64,000 bases of DNA from Platycnemis pennipes (taxonomy: Eukaryota; Arthropoda; Insecta; Odonata; Platycnemididae): positions 6,761,131 to 6,825,130 of the forward strand of contig OW121854.1 of assembly GCA_933228895.1 (NCBI GenBank), written 5' to 3'. The notes beneath the pieces were generated by a model that had not been told where the DNA came from, did no database searches, and worked only from the letters and a program-made list of their open reading frames with translations. The stretch's first letter is position 1, and each line of letters begins with the position of its first letter. Position numbers and translations under genes: made by a program. Shown here piece by piece: positions 54,271 through 64,000 of the stretch.

Positions 54271-55365
54271 ATAGAATATTTGCCAATCGTCTCTTCATAA
54301 TGCTTATTGCTTGCCGAGAATGACAGAAAGTCAAAATAGCATGAATCACTGAATTTATGAACTCCAATGATCAGGGTTTAAACTGATTACTCTCATTTTC
54401 AAGCCACCTAACAACAGCAATATGTTGATTGGTGGAGTTTACAAATTAAGTGGATTATACTATGTTAACTTTCTCTGTCACTTCCAGCATGTTATAGTAC
54501 GACAAAGTACAGCCTGGAACAATTTGTTTAATTTATAGCTTGATTTTGAACAAATGATACCTTCACTCCTTGACAACGTTGGTCATGTTATGCTTGTTTC
54601 GTAAGAGGGCAATCATTTCGAGTGAAAGTCCTATTCCATGATTTATGCTCGGGAGCAGATGGTTGGCATTCACCGTGGCACCTGCGGTCCTGCAAAATGG
54701 CCTGATGGCATCACTCTCGCCGGCAAATACACCTGATATTCCCTGGACGTGCTCATTTCCGCCCGCGGGACTGACGACGAAGCGACCCCCATACATTTTT
54801 TGCCCAACTTCACCAGGAATGGACTTCATGTTTTTAATTCTGACTGACGAATGCTTCCCTCACGCCTTTCCCCACCCCCTTTCCCTCATTCTCGCCCTCC
54901 TGACGCGTGAGGGTTATTCCTCTTCGCGCGGGTGTCATCATGGCATCCTCGCGATAATTACGTTGTTCCACTTGTGAACACGCCACCTTTCGCGCTCTAA
55001 AAGTTGATTCCGTCACACTTCGCCTCCACGTGACATAGTAAAAAGGTGCTATCGTAAGCGCCTCCTCATGGCAGCGCGGAGGATTATGGGAAGAGCCGGC
55101 ACCGAGGAGGCAGTCGTAGAGAGAGAGTCCCGCTATCTCGCGCGCCATTGTCAAAAGTCGTATCTTCTCGTTACTTCCCCTCCTCATATAAGGAGCCTTC
55201 CGGGGGACGATTCTGTGAAGTCGAATTCGAGATTTTGACGTCAAAACTACACCCGTATATGGGTTAAACGTTTTAGTTCTCAGTACAGTCCATGCTCCCT
55301 TGATGGCGCGGCGGTCGTCCCGGGTCATGGTGACGGAGTCGGATCATTTTGCGGATCAACTCGTT
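54271..55365. other. Unassigned stretch with a GC-rich patch
   Basis: No recognised gene. About 54640-55340 is GC-richer with many CpG. The minus-strand frame 54563-54829 (KSIPGEVGQKMYGGRFVV) is the most protein-like, but I recognise no family and it could be chance. Confidence 0.4.
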
Positions 55366-55556
55366 CATACATCTACATCTATATAATACATACATACATA
55401 CATGTACATCTACATAATACCCCGTAAGCCACCATAAAGGTATGTGGCAGGGGGTGAACTCTCACCAAACATGCACTACATATCATGCATAAAAAAGGAT
55501 TAGTACTTGTATAGGTACTGTTGAAAACTACGCTTTTTAAAAAAAAGATAAAATTC
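55366..55556 (-). pseudogene. CR1/L2-type LINE 3'-end orphan
   Basis: Plus strand acatctacatctatataat, a (CATA)n insertion at 55388-55404, a second tail copy, then the stem-loop (aagccaccataaaggtatgt) and the 3' UTR start. The duplicated tail suggests slippage or insertion next to an older tail. Confidence 0.75.
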
Positions 55557-56095
55557 AGTTCATATTCAGTGGCCACGCATTTGCAGCCGCTGCGATCACA
55601 GTGGATGGATGTCGTAGCTGCGATAGTAGCAGACAGACGTGCCGATCTTTTTCTCGCGGAATACAAGGTGATAACGAATGTATTACTAGCCAATGATTAA
55701 TCCTTTCATGTCTCCGGTGGTGAACGATGGGTCGCGAGTCGTTCTCCCCGGTGCGTCGCAGCTCTTTACATGAGCCGAATTTCTTTCGACTAAACAGAAT
55801 TTCCCCCCTTCTCCCCCTGCCTTCCAGTCCTCCCCCACAGCTCACCCCTTCCCCCCTCCCCCTGCACTCATATCCCGTCGCCACCCAACTCGGGCGATTG
55901 GTGTACCAAAACATCTGCGCTGCACACTTAACACTTACACGGTAGAGGCATGCGCGGAGTGATCCCACCATACTGTGTACGCCTGACTGTGATGCACACG
56001 AAGGGCTTGCGGCCTACTTCTTCACTCTCATGATCAAAAGTTTATAACTCATGGAGAAAGAATTTGAAGTCCTTGTTTTTCATCATCATCATCAT
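55557..56095. other. Unassigned stretch
   Basis: No recognised gene. A C-rich run lies at 55800-55870. Confidence 0.45.
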
Positions 56096-56770
56096 TGGTA
56101 AACAATCCTAGGATTGGTTTGACGCAGCTTTCCATTCGATTCTTCTATCGGCCAACCTTTTCATTGTGACGTAATTCCTCTCTTTTACATTCTTCACAAC
56201 CTGTTTCATGTATCTCATACGAGGCCTGCCTTTTCCAATCTTCCCGTTCACTTTTCCCTCGACGATAGTCTTCATCAGGCCATCGTGTCTCAAGATATGG
56301 CCGATTAAGTTGTCCCTTCTTCTTTTTAAAGTTTTCAGCATACTTCTCTATTCTCTTACTCTGCTTAGCACTTCCTCGTTACACACTCGGTCGATCCATT
56401 TTATCTTCAGCGTTCTTCCGTAGCACCAGATTTCAAATGCTTCTACCCTTTTCTTCTCCGCTGCTGTGATCGTCAATGCCTCACTGCAATTAATAAACGT
56501 GCTCCAGATCTACGTCCTGATGAATTGTGCCCTTACTTCTACGCTTGTATTCCCTACTGTAAGTAGATTCTTCCTTTGATAGAATGCCCTCTTTGCCTGG
56601 GCTACTCTGCTCACTATTTCTTTCTTGCTTCGTCCATCGTTGGTTACTCGGCTTCCAAGGCAACAGAACTCTTTCCCCTCTTCAAGTTTTTGTTTTCCTA
56701 CTTTGACATTGATTTTGGGTTCTTCTTTCTGGCTGCACACCAATATCTGAGTCTTCTTCTAATCTATCGT
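56096..56770 (-). pseudogene. RTE-like LINE fragment
   Basis: The minus strand reads VCSQKEEPKINVKVGKQKLE, EGKEFCCLGSRVTNDGRSKK, EIVSRVAQAKRAFYQRKNLL, a decayed segment with WCYGRTLKIKWIDR-like sequence, and then MLKTLKRRRDNLIGHILRHD, GLMKTIVEGKVNGKIGKGRP and RMRYMKQVVKNVKERNYVTM. It ends at the family terminus (plus strand caatcctaggattggtttga). It is the best preserved RTE-like copy of this subfamily here, with only a few frame breaks. It lacks the endonuclease and the catalytic RT motif. Confidence 0.85.
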
Positions 56771-59700
56771 CTTTCTATTTTCTTTGACGAAGGAAATCTT
56801 ATTCCAATGCCAGTCAGTTCATCATTAGTTTCAATGTCCATTTGAAGCCACTCAGGAAAGAAAGGATTATCCCCTGAAGCAGAGACATTGATTTTTAACC
56901 CATTATATTTCAGTAGAGAAGCTGCATAAGATTATCACAAATATTCTTGGGTACTTTCCATGAGCGAAAAAGCCCCTAAAAATTCTTAAAAAAGTAAAAT
57001 GATAATATTTTGTGAAAGAATGGAGACAAATGTTTTGAAGAACTAAATGTATTGGCTGTAGACAGGGGGAAAGCATGTGAGCTTTCACATACATGGGTAC
57101 AGCATGAAATATAGTTGGCATACCAATTTACATGAAAATGTCAGGAATTTTTCCCGTCTTCTTCATACTTTAACGGATACAATGCAATTGACCAAAACAA
57201 CTTGTAAGAATGTTAGTAATGTTTTCTGTCTTCCTTATACTTTAACTGATAGAATGCAATTGACCAAGACAACTTTTGACGAATTGATTATATGACTTTA
57301 GAATAGCTTCATACAAATTTTAACTATGATTTATGTCACAGGTTTTGGGATGTCCCTTAAAATTCCCTTTGAGCGACTCATCCGAAAGAGCCTAAGCTAG
57401 AAGCAAAGTTCCACTGAAGGGGAATATAGGGACCCCTCTTTAGTTTAGCTTTCCAAGTTAATACGAGAATTTGAACACTAGTGCTGGTTTCACCTTTGAA
57501 TCATATACTAATTTTGGATTCTTACCTCCTCGTCAACGATATTTCTGACGGTAAAGAATAGTCGCAAAAAATTGGGGTTCTTGTTAATTCATTACCTTCA
57601 CCAGAAAAGGTGGGTTGGCAGAGTAGCACCCTAATCGTATTAATGATCTTGTTTTCACGAAAAAAAACTGATGTCACACACTGGAGTTCATCGGTGTATT
57701 CATGTGCGGATGACTATATCCTTTCCGTCTGCTGCTCTTCAATTTTAATGAACAGGCTCCAGGATAACGCCTTGTAGAACCTCTGCCAATTTTCCCTTCG
57801 ACCAAAAAAAAGCATCAGACAGCTATCCTCGGGATGGTTGCTACGGGCAGTTGGCGGGGGATGGCCCGGACGGGGCCTTTACGACCCTCCCTCGCACTTC
57901 TCAGCGCCAAACCACCTCTCTGTCACCCCATTGCCCTCCCGCTCCGGACGCTCTTCAACTGTCACTTTCTTCCGCCTATTCTCGGCGGCGACTCGACTGG
58001 AAATTCATGGCGCGCGACGTTCGCTCACGGTGGCGGTCCCTGGCGGAGCCGAGCGAAGGCGAGAGGGGGAGGGCGAACGGCCGACGACGCCGGTGGACGC
58101 GTTCACACTTTATCCACGGTTTGTTGGGCACTATTCGACCCTCTAACCCCCTCCCCCCCCACCCATCATCCCCCTCCGTCGCAAGCGCCCAATACTCCCA
58201 CGTACATAGCCTCCCCCCCCCCGTCTGCTTACGAAGGCATTTCACTGCCGACGGCGCGGTAATTCCCCGAGCCCCGCGCCCCATCTGTCCCGCACCCGCA
58301 TGCCTTTATGCCACTTCCTTCTTCCTCTATAAACCACCTCCTCGCGTCAAAAATGCATTGCTGATGCAACGGCCTCAACGGTGAGGGTCACACGGCGAGG
58401 GATTGTTCCAAACGGAAAAGAGTGTTGGCTCGGAATATAGAATCAGGAAATTTAATCTCGGACAATTCAAGCTAAAGAAAAAGCGGAGGAAATCCTGGGT
58501 GAAGATAATTTTGAATTAATTATAGTCTTTGCGGCCTTAGATGGCAGTGACGCCATCGAAATTGATGACGACACATCGATTTTCCCCAAATGAAACAAGC
58601 TAAAAATAACACACCTTGTCAAGTTTTTTTTGCAAACTTACGAGGAACAGAAAAATTTACTGTTGCTACAGCAAATTACCCTGCGGGAACTTGAATTCGT
58701 TTGAAAGAGAATCATTTTCCATGGCACTGTAATGCGTTGTTAATGTTTACAGCACAGGATTTTAACGGCAACCGTATACAATAATGTAATTGTCCCACGC
58801 CTTGAAGGGATTCTTACCAAATACTCAACTACGTACTCTTATTACAGCAACCTCAACCCTCTCCTTGACAATTACCTCTTGCTATATGGATAAAGCCGCT
58901 GTCTCTCCTTAAAAATGGTTATGCACGTGCAGAAACGAGAGCAAGTCTGAGAAAAGCAAACAGATCAAAGCTCTTTACCTACGAGACTCCCTATGATAAG
59001 TTTATTGGAATTGAAAAACTGGCTTAAGGAAGTTAACACTGAAAAACACACTAATACTGGGTTCCAACTTTGATCCCTATGAATCTGATAACTAGCCCAA
59101 GACATTAAAAATCGTCAAATGTACTGAAATAAATGTGTTGAACCATAACAATGAATCTTGGTGTCCCTACATCCTTCTCTTTAGTTTGCCTTAGTCTATG
59201 CATCTTGTAATGATTCCCTCACTCACCAAGCTGATTCTACATTTTAAATTAATTTACTCAGAACATTTACACTGAGCTTAAGTCAAGGTTTCTACTTCAG
59301 ATTAACACAGTCATTCCTCAGAAAATCACGTTCACACTCAAGGCATTCTATTCATCATGGGCATCAACCACGTAGGAACTACTCATTTTTTACGATATGG
59401 CCTAAAAATTTACTTATGGCACTGACTGCCATTTTATTTCGAAAAATAAATGCAATACCACAAATTCACCAAAACATTTACATCATTATAACAATGAGAA
59501 TTTGATTGACACGGTAAATGTTTTTCCATAAGTACCTACTTATCTCACGGAAAACACCATGGTTTATGCTTTTTCACTTATAATGCTGTGCACGAAGACT
59601 TTGTAACTTTGGCTGCATCAGCTGTTCATTAATATCAGAGACATACCTGTCGTCACGCCGAGCACGAATTCGTACGGCACCGAAACAAATTTTACAGTTC

Positions 59701-60459
59701 TTCATGCTAAATCCCAACAAATCCACTTCCTACCATTTTTTCCACATTAAATAAACATCACAAACCTTTATTACTCATTATTTGTTATTGTCGAGGCCTT
59801 TGTCAGAAGAAAACAGAAAAATATGAGAGCACCTCACGAGCTCATGCGTCTGATTTACACATTGACATAGAAAAATTCTAATTTTAACATCACTAATCAC
59901 TCGAATTAAACGGCGGAGATATTACATATGACTCTAATGCACGAACTATTGCTCATAAATGCTGAACTCCGCAGAAAACTTGGAGAAAAACAAAGTACAC
60001 TCCTCACGAGAGCAGAGCTCACATTTAGCAATATTTGTACGAATTTTGCCATCATAATCACTGCTAAGGTTACAAAGTCTCTCGGTAAAACTCACTCAAC
60101 CCTAATAACTTTAATGCATGGCACTTTTTTTGCTTGATTCACTGAAATTGAACTTTTTCGTGAGGTACCCTGACTCCGAAGTCCCATGAGAAATCACTTG
60201 TACAACTGGTGGCGAATACGCGTTAATAAATAAGAGAATGAGGGCGCCTTGAATTCTAGACAAAGAATTTACGGGAAACTAACGGAAAATAAATTCACTA
60301 CCAAAAAAATAATCTGTTATAATATTTCATTAAAGAAAAACTTTGATTTTATACCGGAAAACGTCAGTCAATTGTTCATCAAACTGTGCGAGAGTAAACG
60401 ACGTAGAGAATATCCTAAACAATCTGGCAACTCAGTGTCGTGACGTCACTGCCGAGCCA
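56771..60459. other. Unassigned 3.7-kb stretch with a CpG-rich patch
   Basis: No recognised gene. About 57830-58390 is GC-rich and CpG-containing, with long overlapping frames on both strands and a CTATAAA word at 58327-58333. It could be a promoter-like island. Two similar words, ctttaacggatacaatgcaa and ctttaactgatagaatgcaa, with following ttgaccaaracaactt, sit at 57169 and 57240, forming a short tandem duplication of about 70 bp. Confidence 0.4.
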
Positions 60460-60700
60460 CTGCCAAACATGCATGACATATATTGCAAAAAATAATTAGC
60501 GATTATATTCTAGCCTAACTATCACAATATAAATACAGATAAAAATAACAAAGCAAGCATGCAAAAACATGCTGTTAGTTGGGTTAGCTTTCAGTACTTA
60601 CACAGATATGCAACTATGCTATCCATTGGTACACCTATGTTCTTACTATTGTGTATATTTATAGATACTTATTAATATCCCGAACTGTACGAGGAAATTG
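60460..60700 (-). pseudogene. CR1/L2-type LINE 3' UTR fragment
   Basis: The plus strand has ccaaacatgcatgacatata, aaagcaagcatgcaaaaaca and tgctgttagttgggttagct, collinear with the 3' UTR of the 45-kb and 53-kb copies. The 3' stem-loop and tail are missing. Confidence 0.75.
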
Positions 60701-60904
60701 TCAGTGTGCTGGAAACTAAGAGAAATTGGAGAAAATTAAAAGGTTTTTATCTAATAAAACTCACCAGCAGAGAAACAACAATAAAGAATAGACGAGATTG
60801 TGCATTGTCTTTCGTATTAATCAAAACCTAAATCGGGAAATATAGTAATGAGTCAAAGGAAAAGGATTCAGGAATCAATAATACCCCAGGGAAGAAAATC
60901 AGCA

Positions 60905-61060
60905 TCCTTTGATACGTCGATGATAAAGCAGTAATGGAAGAAAAAGAAAGATATTTCAAGAAGATGCTAGGCAATGCGAAAAAGGCAATGGCTAGATCTC
61001 ATCAATTGGTCAATGTCAAGAAAGCAAATAATGACCTGTAGTTCACGAAAAGAAGAAAAA
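60905..61060 (+). pseudogene. Possible RTE-like RT fragment
   Basis: It translates to DDKAVMEEKERYFKKMLGNA, then KKAMARSHQLVNVKKAN, comparable with ADNVAVMTETERYLRKTLG and TMARYYLKINDKKTK of the 22.7-kb copy. The match is short and degraded. Confidence 0.35.
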
Positions 61061-61679
61061 AGTAAATTATTGCGCTATTGTAAAAATCTTTCTCTGAGTG
61101 TTGCTTAGCATAGCCGGTGGTTCCCTATGATTAAATGAGTATATTCATTGTAAAATTATGAGATTGAAAAGGAGTGCTTCGGTAACCGAATTTTGCAGTT
61201 CGTACAGTATTACAGCAAGTAATAACCGAACAGTAAGAAAACATTAAAATAAATGAGTGGAGATTAGGTCAAATTGACAGTTAAATACTATTTAACATAC
61301 GATACAGGTGAAAAAAGTCTTCAATATCACTAACTCTTACAAAAGGACAAAAGACGCAAAAGCGGTCAATTGACAGCTCGCCGACCTTTTAAGTAGGGCG
61401 TTTCAGGTACTAAAACATTAAGTCAGTTAATATCAATCTCAGGGAAACAATATTTTTCGAGTTAGCGCAGAAAAAATACCTAAATGGTCAATTGACCGCT
61501 ATCATGCATTCTAGTGGTAAGGAAGTCATTATTCCACAACTCGAAGTATTGATGCAAATGAGGTAAGCGAAAAAAGTGTAGGTATAATATAAGGATATGT
61601 CTTTGTATACCCATAGCATTGATGGTTACGACTGGTCACACAAAGTATAACAAAGAATAATAAAAACTTAAGGGGTCGT
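61061..61679. other. Unassigned AT-rich stretch
   Basis: No recognisable feature. Confidence 0.5.
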
Positions 61680-62590
61680 GGCGTCCCTGGAAACGGCTTC
61701 GGCCGGCTAAAGGTGGCCCGTCTGCTTGTGGGGTTAACCTCCCCACTCGCGGCAATCATGGCTTCGAAATAATTCCAGTAACGCCACCCACAACCGGCCC
61801 TTCTCGGATGAGGAACCTAGTAGCGTTGTCTGTGGCAAATCTACGCCTTCTAAAAAGGGAGCTCGCATGGAGTGGACGGAGACCCTGAGGGGAGACCTTC
61901 CAGCACGCCATGCTGCCAGTGAGCCAGGTCGCAGGGGATACATGGTGAGGGTGCACTCTTTGTTGTGTGAGATGCATTCTCAATATAACCATCTGTTGCA
62001 GCATAATCTGCGCGACTACGCCAATAACCTGCGCAAGAAAATGAAACCCCAACCCAAAGTCAGAGTAGTACACCACCGGCCCAGGCTCTAACTCCTACAA
62101 AGGCAGATGAACCTCCAACACCCGGGTATTCCGCCGATCTTTCGTTGAAGGCAGACGAGCCGAAGGCCGATTCTGATCCACTCAAGCGGTTGGAAAGCAC
62201 GATAAACTACGATGAGACGTCTACCAGATGGAAAAATACTCAGATCATAAAATTTCACTGCGGGACCAACAGCTGTCCCAGTTGAATGGCATCGTAGAAA
62301 TAATCCTGACGGAAATGACCAGCCTCTGGGAAATAGACTGCGAGGTGTATGCTGCCGCAACACTGTTGGCCTCTCCCCGAGTGACCGCCACTTGGGAGAC
62401 TAAGATAGGAAATAACCTTAAACAGCTTAATGCCAAAATAACGCTGGTAAGACAAGAGATATCGAAATGTTAGTGTGTGATGGATGACCTGTCCTCCGGT
62501 CGGGCCTTTACGCCCAAGGTCAAACGCATTACTCGTGCGATCCGGAGATCACATCACACACTGAACAATTGTGTACAGCTTATTCTTAAG
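61680..62590 (+). pseudogene. R2-like LINE, N-terminal part
   Basis: Pieces in different frames: EEPSSVVCGKSTPSKKGARM, then EWTETLRGDLPARHAASEPG, RRGYMVRVHSLLCEMHSQYN and LRDYANNLRKKM. Later come EIILTEMTSLWEIDCEVYAA, ATLL and TATWETKIGNNLKQLNAKIT. The last group matches the block with LYAAA-VV followed by a W-R-LE-KI--LRKDLS-type helix that precedes the reverse transcriptase in R2-related LINEs of many invertebrates (from memory). The catalytic RT domain that should follow is absent. Near 62590 the sequence jumps to the C-terminal part. Confidence 0.6.
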
Positions 62591-63830
62591 CTGCACGAGG
62601 TGGATAGGGGGCACTTACAATGGCGAAGAAGAAGTTAGTCAAATGACCATCTTCCGTAGTCTTCACCCGAAGTCTTCCGTCACCAGATTGTATCCCCCGA
62701 GAAAACTAGGTGGTAGAGGGCTAATAAGTCTAGAGTGCCTTCATGACAGAATAGTCGTTCATACGGCATGCCGCGTGTTCCACAGCACGGACCCCTATAT
62801 GTTGCTCGTAAAGAAACACGAGAGTATCGACAAAGGGGCGCTCCTATTCCAGGCGGCGAAAAGGGCAGCAGACGGCCTCGGTGTGGACTTGGACCTTACT
62901 TCCAGCGGAGAATCGTGCGACAAATCAATCTTGTAGCTGAAGGCTGACGTGTTAAAGCTCGAAACAAAGAAATCGGAGCAGAAGACCCTGCTCCGCAAGC
63001 AAACCGAGAAGCCCATGCATGGAAGTTTCTATCGAAACTTTGCGCATGGGCTATCGAAGGACAAACTCAAGGGCTCTCAAAGGAGCTCACGTTAACCTTC
63101 CTGCGCTCTACATGTCTGAAGTCCGAACGGAGGGATTTGTGCTCATTAGCCAAGATGGTATCATCAACACCCTCGAGTACCGTCGCCTCCTCTTTGGGGA
63201 AAACGTGACGGACACAAGATGCAGAGAGTGCCGAAGGCAGCCGAGGACTTTAGGTCATCTACTCTCCGGCTGCAGCATTTATGCGAATAACGCATGCATA
63301 AACCGGCACAACTCGGCTCTGCGGGTGTTATATTACCACCTATGACACCAGTACGGCATTAGACGTGAATCCAGTTCTGCCTTACACCCCTGGAGATATC
63401 GAGTCCGTCGTGGAGAACGACAAGTGTAAGATCTGGTAGAATTATTCCTTCTCCACCTCCAGTCAGTTGGAGGCGACAAAACCTGATGTCATTCTCCTCG
63501 ACAATCTCTCGCATGCCATGTTCGTGATCGAGTTTTGGGCACCGGCCGAAATGAACATGGCAGCGAAGGAGATTGAAAAAAGGACTTATATCAAGATCTG
63601 CTGTGCAAACTGCGCAAATGTACTCGGGCTACTGTGTGAAACTGATAGTTCTCATCGTGGGCGTGCTTGGTGGTGTCAAGAGCTCACTGGTTGTCAATTT
63701 GAAGTGCGTTCCAGCGTGAACGGTGCGAGCGGATGCACTTGCGGAGTGCAATGCAGAAGGCTGTCCTTCTCGGGTCCCTCGGAGGACTCGGAGGAGGAAG
63801 TTACGTTAAAGTAACTAATTAGATAACACT
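62591..63830 (+). pseudogene. R2-like LINE, C-terminal zinc finger and restriction-like endonuclease part
   Basis: Blocks in order are MTIFRSLHPKSSVTRLYPPR, KLGGRGLISLECLHDRI, EKPMHGSFYRNFAHGLSKDK, a CRECRRQPRTLGHLLSGCSI zinc-finger-like stretch (C-C-H-C) with IYANNACINRHNSALRVLYY, and after a frame break KPDVILLDNLSHAMFVIEFW followed by APAEMNM. The PD...D/E-x-x segment resembles the restriction-like endonuclease of R2/R4/NeSL-type elements, which cuts target DNA. The usual R-H-D---R order is conserved. Stops, frameshifts and a missing RT core make it non-functional. It is clearly different from the other three LINE families. Confidence 0.75.
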
Positions 63831-64000
63831 AATTATAATAGGCCGTATTGAGGACTACTCTGTCTTGAAGGCACTCCGGGCTTATCAGCCCTCTACCACC
63901 TAGCTTTCTTGGGAGACAAAATCTGGCGACGGAAGACTTCGGATGAAGACTTCGATGGATGGTCATCATTTTCTCGTTCCCCTGTTGAGGTTTTTTACCT
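63831..64000 (+). other. Possible 3' UTR of the R2-like remnant
   Basis: Non-coding sequence following the endonuclease block up to the window edge. Its end cannot be defined. Confidence 0.35.

Noticed and set aside
1..64000. CRISPR arrays, bacterial operons, phage or LTR-retrovirus genes
   Set aside because: No spaced short direct repeats with unique spacers. No gag, protease, integrase or envelope-type motif and no paired long terminal repeats were recognised.

Overview
This window is non-coding, repeat-rich DNA from an animal nuclear genome, most likely an arthropod and probably an insect. I cannot name the species. The evidence is the absence of dense bacterial-type coding, the mix of non-LTR retrotransposons (CR1/L2-type, RTE-like, RNase H-bearing I/Jockey-type, R2-like with restriction-like endonuclease), a mariner remnant, Harbinger- and hAT-type DNA transposons, tRNA-headed SINEs and an intron-containing small gene. 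I found no convincing host protein-coding gene apart from that small gene, which sits inside a transposon. Nearly all short open frames look like chance or decayed transposon sequence.

Layout. 0-5.2 kb: decayed RTE-like fragments in unassigned AT-rich DNA. 5.8-8.05 kb: an internally deleted PIF/Harbinger element with 13-bp inverted ends and a TTA target duplication. 13.6-17.4 kb: truncated CR1/L2-type LINE copies. 17.5-19.2 kb: two inverted copies of a TTAA-flanked MITE, one inserted in an RTE-like fragment, forming a large imperfect palindrome. 19.8-20.4 kb: a hAT-type MITE with a perfect 8-bp duplication. 22-26 kb: an RTE-like fragment and a mariner split by a SINE. 28-37 kb: three copies of a short TIR family (one nested in a hAT-like element), SINEs, LINE 3' ends and two strong hairpins. 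42.4-43.4 kb: a LINE tail with an RNase H domain. 44.7 kb: a tRNA-like sequence.

45.3-53.2 kb is the main structure: an apparently full-length CR1/L2-type LINE on the minus strand, with intact ORF1 (coiled coil plus SGNH-esterase-like), endonuclease and reverse transcriptase. ORF1 and ORF2 overlap at a U UUU UUA slippery heptamer in the correct phase for -1 frameshifting. ORF2 is split by a 2,653-bp transposon with perfect 22-bp inverted ends and an AT target duplication. That passenger carries a ten-copy 81-bp array, a probable three-exon gene with a BEND5-like N-terminal signature, a 34-bp perfect palindrome and a 45-bp repeat array. Removing it and one AT restores the LINE reading frame. 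I regard this nested composite as the best candidate for something undescribed.

53.3-60.7 kb: more LINE and RTE-like fragments between GC-rich patches. 61.7-64 kb: an R2-like LINE remnant that has lost its reverse-transcriptase core but keeps a C-terminal zinc finger and endonuclease region.
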